Source: an uncultured Oscillospiraceae bacterium (GTDB lineage Bacteria > Bacillota > Clostridia > Oscillospirales > Oscillospiraceae). Taken from it: a stretch of 64,000 bases of DNA. Positions 1 through 8,979 of this stretch are shown here, piece after piece (the first letter of the stretch is position 1; the number at the start of each line of letters is the position of its first letter). Made by a program: the position numbers and the translations under genes. The notes beneath the pieces are model-generated. The model saw only the letters and a list, made by a program, of their open reading frames with translations, was not told the origin of the DNA and ran no database searches. The stretch is taken from contig CAJOIU010000009.1 of the NCBI GenBank assembly GCA_905234855.1, positions 1-64,000 on the forward strand, written 5' to 3'.

Positions 1-1646
1 TTCTCGGAAATGCCCGTGATCTCGGGGATGCTCTGGGGGATGGCGCGAACGATGGTGGACATGCTGCTGTAGGTCTCGCCGTCCTCCTTGACGATGGCTG
101 TCAGACGGTAATAGTGCAGCCAGCCGTCCGTTACGCTCTTGTTGCGGTAGCTTGTCAGCTCCGTGTAGTCATATTGGGAGAAGTTGAAGGAGGAGCCGTA
201 GCGCCGCTGCAGGCGGTAACGCGTGGCCTCCGGGACCTCGTCCCAATCCAGAACCAGAAGGCCGTCGTCGTTCGTCACGGAGAAGTTCTGGGGCATGGCG
301 ACATAAACATAGTATTCGACCGGAGAGGCGGCGCCGGCGGAAGCGCCCTCGTTCGGGACGATGTAGTAGGAATAGCCCTGCCCGGAAACGACGTCCGTAT
401 CCTCATAGGTGGGGCCGGCGGCGTTTTCGGCGATGCATTCATACGCCCCGGAGGAGCCGACGGCACGATAGACGCTGTAGCTGCCGCAATCCTCGCAGAG
501 GTTCCAGCGGACGCAGAGGGCGCCGTCCAGATTGCTGAGCTGGGCGATCTGACCGGCATACAGGCTGCATCCGTTTTCCGCGGCGACGGCGTAGTATTTT
601 TCCACGCAGGCGTCCCACGCGGCTCGGTCGGCCTCGGACAGCTCGGTCGGCGCAAGACCCAGTTCCTCGGTAATATACCGCCCCAGCGTGTCGCTGAACT
701 TCCGCACGCCATAGACGTTCAGACGCCCGGTCTCATAGCCGTAATCGTATTCCTCGAAGTTGTCATACTCGTCCGAGTGGAAGTCGATGAAGGGAACGCC
801 CAGCTCCGCGGCAAAATCCCTTACGAGCTTTGTGTGCGTATCGTCGTAGCCCCAGCGGGCATAGTTCGGACTTTTCGCGATAATGAACTGGATGCCGTTT
901 TCCTCGCACAGCGCCTTGATCTTCGGGGTGTATTCCCGCGCCGTTTCGTTGATGCAGTCGCCGTTGAAGACCTTATCGAAGAAGTTGCCGTCGTTGGTGG
1001 TGTAGTTGTACTGCGGGAAGCCGCCTTTATAGAAGTTATACAGGTGGTTATGGAAAAAGAACGTGAGATCCCGCCGGGTGAAATCGTTGCGGCTGTGATA
1101 GCGCAGCAGCGGGAACATGTAGCCCGCAAAGGTGAGCAGCGTATCCGGCGCCGTGCTGTCGTATTGCTTCATGAATTCCGATTCGCGGACGGACATCTGC
1201 CATGCCAGCTCGATCTTATTGAGGGACGGCGGCAGATAATCGACGGCGTAGCGGTTGAAATACTCGCGGTGGGAGTTGTTCTCGCCGGTCAGGAAAAGGG
1301 ATTCCAGCACGACGACCTTGATATCCTGCCGCTTCAGCGCCTCGCGCAGGAAATAATAGGAAGTGTATACCTCCTGATCCGGGCAGGCGAAGGCATACCC
1401 GGTGATACCGTATTTTTCGTAGATCCGCACGGGGCTGACGGAGCTGTACATATTGCACGAGCCGAGATACAGCACGTCCAGCGTGTTTTTCGGTTCCTGA
1501 TAGAAGCCGTGCGCCTGATAGCTCTGACTTTCGTCGCTGGGGCGTTTTGGCAGATACACCAGCGTTGCCGCTGTGAACAGGAGCGTAAAGATCAGCAGAA
1601 AAGCGGCGCCGCGAAGGACGATCTTCCATGCATTCGTTTTCTTCAT
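1..1646 (-). CDS. SGNH-like acyl-transfer partner with C-terminal FN3-like domains (partial, stop lies outside window)
   Basis: An open frame of 548 codons runs from an ATG at 1646 to the window edge without a stop. The ATG follows a GAGGGGG ribosome site 12 nt after the MBOAT stop. The N-terminus has a short basic stretch and one hydrophobic segment (residues about 9-28), so it is membrane-anchored. The next part resembles the DHHW/SGNH-type proteins that partner MBOAT acyltransferases: LYLGSCNMYSS early on, and later an aspartate-histidine stretch, FIDFHSDEYD. From about residue 340 there are two FN3-like segments (YSVYRAVGSSGAYE; YRLQRRYGSS) of the kind also seen in the surface protein at 5761-8886. 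It probably completes acetyl transfer to an exported polymer; the substrate cannot be read from sequence. Confidence 0.72.
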   Translation of the reverse strand, partial: MKKTNAWKIVLRGAAFLLIFTLLFTAATLVYLPKRPSDESQSYQAHGFYQEPKNTLDVLYLGSCNMYSSVSPVRIYEKYGITGYAFACPDQEVYTSYYFLREALKRQDIKVVVLESLFLTGENNSHREYFNRYAVDYLPPSLNKIELAWQMSVRESEFMKQYDSTAPDTLLTFAGYMFPLLRYHSRNDFTRRDLTFFFHNHLYNFYKGGFPQYNYTTNDGNFFDKVFNGDCINETAREYTPKIKALCEENGIQFIIAKSPNYARWGYDDTHTKLVRDFAAELGVPFIDFHSDEYDNFEEYDYGYETGRLNVYGVRKFSDTLGRYITEELGLAPTELSEADRAAWDACVEKYYAVAAENGCSLYAGQIAQLSNLDGALCVRWNLCEDCGSYSVYRAVGSSGAYECIAENAAGPTYEDTDVVSGQGYSYYIVPNEGASAGAASPVEYYVYVAMPQNFSVTNDDGLLVLDWDEVPEATRYRLQRRYGSSFNFSQYDYTELTSYRNKSVTDGWLHYYRLTAIVKEDGETYSSMSTIVRAIPQSIPEITGISE

Positions 1647-1658
1647 GACAGCACCCCC

Positions 1659-3176
1659 TCAGAAGCCCGCGTAGATGAACGCGCCGGCGCTGTAGCCATA
1701 GCCGTATACGCCGAAGAGAATGACGGCAAAGATGAGCGCAAGGCTCACGAGCCAGCGAAGCCAGCGGCGTCCCTCGGCCAGCTCCTTTGCGATGCTGCGC
1801 CGGTCGGTCATCACATCCACGATGACGACCGTCACGATCCCGGCCAGCAGCACGGGGAGATTATAAACCACGTCCAGCCCATACAGTGACGTGCCGGCGC
1901 CGCCGGCGAGTTGCTCGCGGACATATCCGATGAAAGAGAGCAGATGGAACTGGGTGAAGATCCGCCCGATCGCGGTGAAGGATGTGGAGAGGTTCCTTGC
2001 CCTAAAGAAGATCCAAGAAAATGCGATGAGAATAAACGTGATAAAGCCGTGGAGGAAGCTGCCGAGCCGCTGCTTCCCGGCGGAGGGCGAGGCGGCCTCC
2101 TTTGCTTCCGAAGCCGACCTTCCGGCGCGGAGGCGGGCGGAGAAGCTCTTCAGCGCGGATTCGACGATGATGTATATGCCGTTCAGAAGACCCCAGATCA
2201 CATAGCCCCAGTCGGCGCCGTGCCACAGGCCGCTCAGCCCGAAGGTCACGAGGACGTTGAAATTCTTCCGGGACTTGGAGCAGCGGCTGCCGCCGAGGGG
2301 GATATAGAGATAGTCAGTCAGCCAACGGTTGAGGGACATATGCCAGCGCCGCCAGAACTCTGCCACGGAGCGGGACAGATACGGCTGCCGGAAGTTCTGC
2401 CGGAACTCAAAGCCCAGCACCTTGGCAGCGCCGATGGCGGTATAGGAGTAGCCTGCGAAATCGCAGTAGATCTGCAAGGCAAACAGCACTGTGGCCAAGG
2501 CAATGGCCGCGCCGCTGTAGTCGTTCAGGCTGCCGTAGATCCGATCCACGACGATGGAGGCGGTGTCCGCCACCACCATTTTCATGAAGAGGCCGTAGAG
2601 GACATAGATCATGCCCTCGCGGTAGCGCTTGAGGTCGAAGACGTGCGCCTCCTCGAACTGGGGGAGGATATCGCCCGCACGCTCGATGGGACCCTGCACG
2701 ATTTTTGGGAAAAAGGAGATATAGAGCGCGAATTTGAAAAGACTTGGCTGGCTGCTGAGCTTGCCGCGGTAGACGTCCGCCAGATAGGACACGGCGGTGA
2801 ATACGATGAAGCTGATGCCCAGCGGAACGAGCCAGTCGATCCGCACCGGGTCGGCGGCGCCGGTCAGCCCCGCTATGGTGAGAGAGAAGAAGTTGAAGTA
2901 TTTATAAAATGCCAATACGAGCAGGTTCAGAGTGACGCCGAGGATCATCCAGCGCTTGGAGGCCTTGTCCCCGCGGCGGCGATCAACCTCCCGCCCGATG
3001 AAATAGGTGACCAGCGTCAAAACGAGCAGAAACAGCGTCAGACCAAGGTTATACGCGGCATAGAAAACATAGCTCGCAATCAGCAGCAGGGGATTGCGCA
3101 GTTTCTGCGGCAGGAGATAATACAATATAACGACTGCTGCAAAAAGTAACAGAAAATCTAAGGAGTTAAACGACAT
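1659..3176 (-). CDS. MBOAT family membrane O-acyltransferase (AlgI/DltB-like)
   Basis: 505 residues, strongly hydrophobic throughout, the usual size for AlgI/DltB-type proteins. The family signature is clear: an RPYLSRSVAEFWRRWHMSLN block, then LYIPLGGSR, then the proposed catalytic histidine in GLSGLWHGADWGY. Family members move acyl groups, usually acetyl, across the membrane onto exported polysaccharide or teichoic acid. The partner at 1-1646 begins 12 nt downstream, so the two form an operon. A TATAAT sits only 15 nt before the ATG and no clear ribosome site is visible, so the 5' leader may be very short. Acceptor unknown. Confidence 0.9.
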   Translation of the reverse strand: MSFNSLDFLLLFAAVVILYYLLPQKLRNPLLLIASYVFYAAYNLGLTLFLLVLTLVTYFIGREVDRRRGDKASKRWMILGVTLNLLVLAFYKYFNFFSLTIAGLTGAADPVRIDWLVPLGISFIVFTAVSYLADVYRGKLSSQPSLFKFALYISFFPKIVQGPIERAGDILPQFEEAHVFDLKRYREGMIYVLYGLFMKMVVADTASIVVDRIYGSLNDYSGAAIALATVLFALQIYCDFAGYSYTAIGAAKVLGFEFRQNFRQPYLSRSVAEFWRRWHMSLNRWLTDYLYIPLGGSRCSKSRKNFNVLVTFGLSGLWHGADWGYVIWGLLNGIYIIVESALKSFSARLRAGRSASEAKEAASPSAGKQRLGSFLHGFITFILIAFSWIFFRARNLSTSFTAIGRIFTQFHLLSFIGYVREQLAGGAGTSLYGLDVVYNLPVLLAGIVTVVIVDVMTDRRSIAKELAEGRRWLRWLVSLALIFAVILFGVYGYGYSAGAFIYAGF

Positions 3177-3341
3177 CGAACCATACCCGTAATTATATTT
3201 TCGTCAGCGTCGGTTTTCCGCTGTCACATGTGAATATTACATGCTTTTCGATATGATGTCAAGCGCTTCAGCCCAGTGAATCCATGGGAATCCGCCCAAG
3301 ATCCGTGCGGTTCGGAAGCGAAAGGCAAAACATTACGATTT

Positions 3342-3363
3342 GTTCATAAACTGTTCATAAGCC
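3342..3363 (+). promoter_or_regulatory. Pho-box-like direct repeat before the polyphosphate polymerase gene
   Basis: Two 11-bp direct repeats, GTTCATAAACT and GTTCATAAGCC (9 of 11 identical), lie head to tail one helical turn apart, 66 nt before the ATG at 3429. The arrangement and sequence resemble PhoB/PhoP operators (CTGTCATA-type or GTTCA-type repeats with 11-bp period). Control of a polyphosphate polymerase gene by phosphate would make sense. The assignment is inference from pattern. Confidence 0.5.
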
Positions 3364-3428
3364 GCTTTAAGTAAGCTTTAGGTTCGGGCGGTATGCTTGC
3401 ATCAGAAATCACGAAGGAGGGCATACCG

Positions 3429-4145
3429 ATGAGCAACGGAACCTTTCAGAGACATGAGGTCAAATTCCTGCTCGACAGCCATCAGCGCTCGGCGCTGGAG
3501 CGGGCGATGCGCGGCCATATGGAGGCCGACGCCTATGGCGAGAGCACCATCTGCAGTCTATACTACGACACCCCGGACAGCCGCCTCATCCGCCGCTCGC
3601 TGGAAAAGCCCGATTATAAAGAAAAGCTCCGCCTGCGCAGCTACGGCGCGGCAAAGCCCGACGGCAAGATCTTCGTGGAGCTCAAAAAGAAATACGGCGG
3701 CGTCGTGTATAAGCGCCGCATCTCCATGACGGAGCGGGAGGCAACGCGATTCCTTGCCGGGAACGGCGCGCCGCCGGAGGACTCCCAGATCGGGCGGGAG
3801 ATCGAGTATTTCCTCGACTTCTATCAGACGCTGGAGCCGTCCATGTACCTCTGCTATGACCGCATCGCCTATTTCTGCCCGGCGGACGAGAATCTGCGCA
3901 TCACCTTCGACCGCAACATCCGCTGGCGCACAGACGGCCTTACGCTGACGGCACCGCCCCGGGGGGAGCAGCTCATCCGTCCCGATCAGTCGCTGCTGGA
4001 GATCAAGACCGGCACGGCCATGCCGCTGTGGCTCGTGAACGCGCTGAACGAAAACGGCATCCGCCGCACGTCCTTCTCGAAATACGGCCGCGCTTACACC
4101 ATCGAACAAACCAGAAAACATATAGGGGGTATCAACTGTGCTTAA
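3429..4145 (+). CDS. VTC-domain polyphosphate polymerase family protein
   Basis: 238 residues from the ATG at 3429, chosen because AAGGAGGG sits just before it; an upstream in-frame ATG at 3393 has no such site. The protein matches the bacterial VTC domain: RHEVKFLLD at the start, a YYDTPD strand, the basic strands KEKLRLRSYG and VELKKKYGGVVYKRRIS lining the tunnel, and LEIKTGTAMPLWL near the end. In yeast Vtc4 this fold makes polyphosphate from nucleotide triphosphate. Here it is cytosolic and lacks an SPX domain. It overlaps the DUF4956 gene by 8 nt, a pairing seen in many bacteria, so the membrane protein is a likely partner. Confidence 0.85.
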   Translation: MSNGTFQRHEVKFLLDSHQRSALERAMRGHMEADAYGESTICSLYYDTPDSRLIRRSLEKPDYKEKLRLRSYGAAKPDGKIFVELKKKYGGVVYKRRISMTEREATRFLAGNGAPPEDSQIGREIEYFLDFYQTLEPSMYLCYDRIAYFCPADENLRITFDRNIRWRTDGLTLTAPPRGEQLIRPDQSLLEIKTGTAMPLWLVNALNENGIRRTSFSKYGRAYTIEQTRKHIGGINCA

Positions 4146-4827
4146 TTCTATCCTTACTACCGACGCCTACGGCGCCGCCTCGCTTTCCATCGGAAGCTTT
4201 CTCATCTGCATCTTCTCCGCGCTCGTCCTTGGCCTCATCCTCACCCTTGTGTACCGCACCTACGCCCGGCCGACGAAGAGCTTTGCCGTGACGCTTGCCA
4301 CCGTCCCCGCCATCGTGAGCGTCATCATCATGATGGTGAGCGGCAGTCTCGGCGCTGGCGTCGCCGTGGCGGGCACGTTTTCCCTCGTCCGCTTCCGCTC
4401 CGCCGCCGGGACCGCTAGGGAGATCGGCGCGATCTTTACCGCCATGGCCATCGGCCTTGCCTGCGGCATGGGCTATCCCCAGTTCGCAGCGCTCTTCACG
4501 CTGATCCTCTGCGTCGCCTATCTCATCTATGCCAAGACCGGCTTCGGCGAGAGCAAGGACGGCGACCTGCGAAAGACTCTCCGCATCACCGTGCCGGAGG
4601 ACCTCGAATACGGCAATATGTTCGATGATCTGATGGAGCAGTATACCACCTCCTCCAAGCTCGTCAAGGTCAAGACCACGAACCTCGGCAGCATGAACCG
4701 CCTTACCTACGATGTGACCCTGCGCGAGGCGGGCTCGGACAAGGCGTTCATCGACGCGCTGCGCTGCCGCAACGGGAATCTGGAGATCGCCATGGCGGCT
4801 TCAGGGGCAGATGCCTCCGACCTGTGA
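4138..4827 (+). CDS. DUF4956 membrane protein
   Basis: 229 residues starting with GTG at 4138, overlapping the VTC gene by 8 nt; translation is probably coupled. Three or four hydrophobic segments lie between residues 15 and 125, including a conserved-looking GTFSLVRFRSAAGTAREIGAIFTAMAIGLA stretch at about 79-110. A soluble C-terminal domain of roughly 90 residues follows. Family function is unknown. Its fixed association with VTC-type polymerases suggests a membrane platform or channel for polyphosphate handling (inference). A rho-independent terminator follows at 4837. Confidence 0.85.
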   Translation: MLNSILTTDAYGAASLSIGSFLICIFSALVLGLILTLVYRTYARPTKSFAVTLATVPAIVSVIIMMVSGSLGAGVAVAGTFSLVRFRSAAGTAREIGAIFTAMAIGLACGMGYPQFAALFTLILCVAYLIYAKTGFGESKDGDLRKTLRITVPEDLEYGNMFDDLMEQYTTSSKLVKVKTTNLGSMNRLTYDVTLREAGSDKAFIDALRCRNGNLEIAMAASGADASDL

Positions 4828-4836
4828 GAAAAAACA

Positions 4837-4876
4837 GCGGGGATGGCCTGAAGGCTTGGGTCATCCCCGCATTTTT
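4837..4876 (+). terminator. Rho-independent terminator after DUF4956 gene
   Basis: GCGGGGATG (4837-4845) pairs with CATCCCCGC (4862-4870), followed by ATTTTTAT. It ends the VTC-DUF4956 operon and separates it from the next gene. Confidence 0.85.
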
Positions 4877-4892
4877 ATGGTATAATATCAAT

Positions 4893-5696
4893 ATGAGCGC
4901 TATGAAAAAATGGTTGTGTGTCCTGCTGGCGGCTGCGCTGGTGTGCATCGGCGCGGCCTGCGGCAGGGAGGACGCCTCGGTCACGTTCTTCAAGGCCGGG
5001 AAAGCGGACGCCGCGGTCGTGCAATGCGGCGGGTATACGGTGCTGGTAGATACCGGCCTCGCAAAAAACGGCGGCGAGCTGACCGAAGCGCTGGAGGCGC
5101 TGGGCGCTGCGCGCATCGATGTGCTGATCCTGTCCCACTTCGATAAGGATCATGTGGGCGGCGCGGCGGCGGTGCTGGAGGACTTCGAGGTCGGCGCGGT
5201 GTATCAGTCGAATTATCCGAAGGACAGCGACGAGTACGCGGCCTACACCGCCGCGCTGGCCGCGGCGGGGATCGAGCCCGTCACGGTGTCGGATACGGTA
5301 TCCCTGCGGCTCGGTGGGCTTCAGATCGAGATTGACGGCCCGGCGGAGGAGGAATATGCCGACGATCCCAGCAACAACTCCTCGCTGATCGTCACCGTGA
5401 CCCACGGGCAAACGACGCTGCTTTTTGCAGGCGACGCAGAGACGGTGCGGATGGCGGAGTATTTGGAGGACTTTGCGCGTCCTGCGGGGACGGTGATCCT
5501 GAAGGTCCCCTATCACGGCCATTGGCAGAAGGGACTGACGGAGTTTCTGACTGCGGTCATGCCGGATACGGCGGTGATCCCGTGCAGCAAGAGCGAGCCG
5601 GACGAGGAGGAGCTTGCAAAAACGCTTTCCGCGCTGGAGGCTCTCGGCGCGGAGGTATACCGAACCTACGAGGGGGACGTGACTCTCGCCTTTTGA
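4893..5696 (+). CDS. ComEC/Rec2-like metallo-beta-lactamase-fold lipoprotein
   Basis: 267 residues from ATG 4893, or 264 from ATG 4902. The upstream in-frame start at 4824 is rejected because the terminator at 4837-4876 lies inside it. The N-terminus is a lipoprotein signal, with the lipobox ending GAAC at Cys20 counted from the second ATG. The mature part is a metallo-beta-lactamase fold like the C-terminal domain of ComEC: LILSHFDKDHVGG metal site at about residue 80, NNSSLIVTV, LLFAGDAE, and LKVPYHGH. Such free-standing domains are usually extracellular hydrolases or nucleases; the substrate here is unknown. TATAAT at 4881-4886 is 6 nt before the first ATG and there is no ribosome site, so the message may be leaderless. 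Confidence 0.8.
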   Translation: MSAMKKWLCVLLAAALVCIGAACGREDASVTFFKAGKADAAVVQCGGYTVLVDTGLAKNGGELTEALEALGAARIDVLILSHFDKDHVGGAAAVLEDFEVGAVYQSNYPKDSDEYAAYTAALAAAGIEPVTVSDTVSLRLGGLQIEIDGPAEEEYADDPSNNSSLIVTVTHGQTTLLFAGDAETVRMAEYLEDFARPAGTVILKVPYHGHWQKGLTEFLTAVMPDTAVIPCSKSEPDEEELAKTLSALEALGAEVYRTYEGDVTLAF

Positions 5697-5709
5697 TCAA
5701 CTGAAAAGC

Positions 5710-5742
5710 CGCCCCGTTTGCAATTGCTGCAAACGGGGCGCT
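5710..5742. terminator. Bidirectional terminator hairpin between convergent genes
   Basis: GCCCCGTTTGCA (5711-5722) pairs perfectly with TGCAAACGGGGC (5728-5739). It lies between the convergent genes ending at 5696 and 5761. On the minus strand it is followed by GGCTTTTCA, a modest T-run. Confidence 0.75.
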
Positions 5743-5760
5743 GTGCTGTTTTGGGGGGTG

Positions 5761-8700
5761 TTATTTTGCCGTGATGTACTTATAAGTGCTGTAGGCCGAG
5801 CGGGCGGCGGAGGCTTTGATCGTGGCGCCGGTGTTGGCGACGATCTTGTAATAATACCTCGTGCCGGCGATTGCGCCGGTATGCGTATAGCTCGTGCCGG
5901 TCACGGTCTTCAGCGCATTATACGTCCCGGTCGAGCTGGTGGCATAATAGACCGTATAGCTGTTCGCGCCGGTCACCTTGTCCCACTTGATCACGGGCTT
6001 GCCCTTGCTGCTGCGGGTCACCGAGGAGATCGTCGGCCGCGCCGGATTGCAGGTGGTGGACTTTGCGGTGCTGTAAGCGGAATCCGCCGCCGCGGAGGTG
6101 CCGTTTGCCACGACCTTATAATAATAGGTCTTGCCCGGAACGATATTCGGGCTGGTATCTGTATAGCTGAGGCCGGTCACGCCCTTCTTGATGCGCGTAT
6201 ATTCCTTGGTGGTGCTGTTGTAGCGATAGACGGAATAGCTCGCAGCGCCCGTGACCTCACTCCACGCGACCTTGATCTTGCCGCTGGAGGCCACGTTCGA
6301 GAGCGTCACCACGGGCTGAGCGCAGTCGCAGGTCATGGATTTCACGGCGCTGAGCTCCGAATCCAAGTAACCGCTGCCGCCGTTTGCCTTGACCTTGTAA
6401 TAATAGGTGTTGTTTGCGACGGCGCCCGTATTCGTGTAAGTGGTCTTCGTAGTCGTATACAAGACTGTGTATTCTCCCGTCTTGCTGGCGGCGCGATAGA
6501 TCGTATAGCCCGAAGCGCCCTTCACGGCATCCCATGTGAGCTGCGGCTTGCCGCTGGACGCCACCGCCTTGATGCTCACTATCGGCGCGGGCAGGGGAGC
6601 GGGAGCGGAGGATTCGTAATAGATAGCAGCGGAATCGGTGATCGCCGCGTTGTCGTCACCGATGGTGATCGCGTTCCATTCCGATTTTGTTCCGGCATAG
6701 TAGACAGAGCGCAGGCTGGAGCAGGATTTGAAGGCGGAGGCCGCTATCATCGTAAGGCTCTTCGGGATGACGATATAGGAAAGCGCGGGGTCGGAGAAGA
6801 AAGCCATCATGCCGATGGTCTTGACGCCCTCCGGCAGCTCGATATGGGTCAGAGAATTGCATGCGCGGAAGGAGTTCACACCGATACTGACCACGCCTGT
6901 GGGGATGTTCACCGCCGTGAGGTTCGTTTCGTAAAACGCGCTGTTTTTGATTTCGGTCACGCCGACAGGGATCGTGTATTTCTTCCCTTCATGGCCAATG
7001 GGGTACCGAACGATTGCCGTCAGTGTCTTATTGAACAGTACGCCGTCCACGGAGGCGAAAGCCTCGTTCTCCTCGTCCACATCGATGCTTGCCAGCTTGG
7101 TGCAGCCGCCGAAGACCTCGCCGCCGATGAGGGTGACGTTCTTGGGGATGGTGAGCTCGGGCAGGGCGCTGTCGCCGCTGAACGCATAGCTCAGGATCGA
7201 TGTCAGGCTGTCCGGCAGGGTCACGCTCACAAGGGCGCGGCAATCCCGAATGGCGCCATCGCCCAAGACCTGCACGCCCTCGTGGAAAATGACCTCCCGC
7301 AGCGCATTGCAGTTTGCAAACGCCCATGTGCCGATCTCCTGCACGCTGCCGGCGATATCCGCCGTCAGAGCCGAATTGAGGCGCTCAAAGGCATGACCGC
7401 ATATCGCCGTGATACCGTCCTCGACCACGATGGAGGTGATGGCGTCTGAATGCGTGCTCCAAGGATAGCTTTCGATCTCGCCTGTGCCGTAAACGGTCAA
7501 CTCTCCGTCGTCTGTGAGTGTCCAATGGGCGTCCTCGCCGCAGTCGCCGGAATCGATAATGGTCTTAGGCTCGGTGATGAGCGTCGTGGCGGCGTCGCAG
7601 GAGACACGGTATTGCACGTCTCCGTCGGTATAGTTGAACTCCACGGTGGTGCTGCCCGCACCGGCGGTCATCTCGCCGCTTTCAACGGTCATGACGAGGG
7701 ACGGGCAGACGCTGATATCCAGCGCCGTGAGCAGGTTGTCATAGCACTCGAGCCAGCACAGCGCCGTGTTGTTCGTTAGATCCAGCGCCGAAAGCGCGTT
7801 GTTTTCGCAGTACAGATAGGCCAGCAGGGTGTTGGTGCCGAGCTCCAGCGCCTCGATCTCGTTATAATAGCAGCTCAGATGGGTGAGCTTTGTGTTGTTT
7901 CTCACGTCCAGCGCCGTTAGCTCGTTGGACTCGCAATAGAGCCGCTCCAGCTCCGGGCAGCCGGTCACGTCCAGCATCGTGAGCTGGTTCGCGCCGCAAT
8001 ACAGCTCCGTCAGCTCGACGTTGCCGGTCAGATCCAAGGTCGTCAGCTCGTTGTCGTCGGCGTAGAGGGTTTTGAGCGAGGTGAATACCCCGATGCCCTC
8101 CAGAGAGCTGATGCTCGACCCGGCGCAGTTGATGGTTTCGACAAGGGCGATCTCGTCATCGGACAGATAGCCGTTGCCGCTCGCGTCATATCCGCTCACA
8201 AGCGCGCGGAAATTCGCGTCCGGGAAGGTCGTTTCGTCAACGGGCACACCGTCGGTGTCGAGGCTCTGGCTCAGCGTAAAGATGATATCGCCGGTATCGT
8301 CATAGTAAAACTGAACGCCGAAATAATATGTGTCGATCTTTGTCAAGTCAAAGTACTCGACTTTTCCGTTGTATGTGGATTTGTTTTCGACATTTCTCCA
8401 ATCAGCATCATACAAGGAGACCAGCTTATAACACTCGTTCACGTCATCGGCAGTAAAGTAGTAACGTCCTGCCGCTTCCGGTATGATGCTGAAATAGATT
8501 ACTTTGCCGGGATCGCTGATTTCTGCCGTCACCGCCTCGCCCAGCGTCAGCGGGCTGACATCACGATCCTCACCGTCCACCAGAACAATCGCCGCCTCGT
8601 CCGCGGCCTCCACGGGCTCCGCTTCGGCCTCGATTGGCTCCTCCTCGGCGGGCTCTTCGGCTTCCGCGGGTTCTTCGGCTTCGGCCGCCTCATCCGCGGC

Positions 8701-8886
8701 CTCCACGGGCTCCGCTTCGGCCTCGATTGGCTCCTCCTCGGCAGGTTCTTCTGCCTCGGCGATCTCAACCGTTTCTGCGATCTCGATCTCCTCTGCGTTC
8801 GGTTCGTCCTCAGCCAGCGCCGTCATGGGAAACAGCGAGACGCACAGCGCCAGAACCATGAGGAGCGCAAAGATGCGTTTTTTCAT
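5761..8886 (-). CDS. Secreted BspA-type leucine-rich repeat protein with three FN3 domains
   Basis: 1041 residues. A signal peptide (residues 1-25, ending TALAED) is followed by a Glu/Ala/Pro-rich stalk (about 26-100) containing a 31-residue duplication. Next comes a beta-sandwich-like region and short leucine-rich repeats near 235-400 (LTxLxxxxNELTALDL pattern). BspA/LRR_5-type repeats follow at about 480-760 (IGTWAFANCNALREV, IGGEVFGGCTKLASI). Three FN3 domains near 765-1041 share the AYSVYRYNSTTKEYT-like strand pattern. There is no LPxTG anchor or SLH domain. The start has GAGGAGG. It is probably an adhesin or matrix protein; the binding partner is unknown. Confidence 0.88.
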   Translation of the reverse strand: MKKRIFALLMVLALCVSLFPMTALAEDEPNAEEIEIAETVEIAEAEEPAEEEPIEAEAEPVEAADEAAEAEEPAEAEEPAEEEPIEAEAEPVEAADEAAIVLVDGEDRDVSPLTLGEAVTAEISDPGKVIYFSIIPEAAGRYYFTADDVNECYKLVSLYDADWRNVENKSTYNGKVEYFDLTKIDTYYFGVQFYYDDTGDIIFTLSQSLDTDGVPVDETTFPDANFRALVSGYDASGNGYLSDDEIALVETINCAGSSISSLEGIGVFTSLKTLYADDNELTTLDLTGNVELTELYCGANQLTMLDVTGCPELERLYCESNELTALDVRNNTKLTHLSCYYNEIEALELGTNTLLAYLYCENNALSALDLTNNTALCWLECYDNLLTALDISVCPSLVMTVESGEMTAGAGSTTVEFNYTDGDVQYRVSCDAATTLITEPKTIIDSGDCGEDAHWTLTDDGELTVYGTGEIESYPWSTHSDAITSIVVEDGITAICGHAFERLNSALTADIAGSVQEIGTWAFANCNALREVIFHEGVQVLGDGAIRDCRALVSVTLPDSLTSILSYAFSGDSALPELTIPKNVTLIGGEVFGGCTKLASIDVDEENEAFASVDGVLFNKTLTAIVRYPIGHEGKKYTIPVGVTEIKNSAFYETNLTAVNIPTGVVSIGVNSFRACNSLTHIELPEGVKTIGMMAFFSDPALSYIVIPKSLTMIAASAFKSCSSLRSVYYAGTKSEWNAITIGDDNAAITDSAAIYYESSAPAPLPAPIVSIKAVASSGKPQLTWDAVKGASGYTIYRAASKTGEYTVLYTTTKTTYTNTGAVANNTYYYKVKANGGSGYLDSELSAVKSMTCDCAQPVVTLSNVASSGKIKVAWSEVTGAASYSVYRYNSTTKEYTRIKKGVTGLSYTDTSPNIVPGKTYYYKVVANGTSAAADSAYSTAKSTTCNPARPTISSVTRSSKGKPVIKWDKVTGANSYTVYYATSSTGTYNALKTVTGTSYTHTGAIAGTRYYYKIVANTGATIKASAARSAYSTYKYITAK
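8594..8753. repeat. 93-bp direct duplication inside the stalk of the BspA-type protein
   Basis: Segments starting at 8594 and 8687 are nearly identical over about 65 bp, with period 93 bp (31 codons). The repeats encode EPAEEEPIEAEAEPVEAADE twice. They are long enough to slip or recombine and change stalk length. Confidence 0.85.
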
Positions 8887-8979
8887 GTGCGGGTTCCTCC
8901 TCTATCTTCTCTGATAGACCTCCGCGGCTTCGCGGAAAAGATTGGATGGGATTGATGCAATACAAATCGGACTACATTC

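Noticed and set aside
114-1889. Long plus-strand ORF of 591 codons
   Set aside because: It is antisense to two genes with clear families and start sites. Its composition (repeated V/A/G/R runs) is that of a high-GC shadow.
3393-3428. Upstream start for the VTC-domain protein
   Set aside because: No ribosome site before 3393, while AAGGAGGG sits right before the ATG at 3429.
4824-4892. N-terminal extension of the metallo-beta-lactamase protein
   Set aside because: The extension covers a rho-independent terminator and a TATAAT, and would hide the lipoprotein signal.
5743-7449. Long plus-strand ORF of 568 codons
   Set aside because: Shadow of the BspA/FN3 protein; low-complexity composition and no ribosome site.
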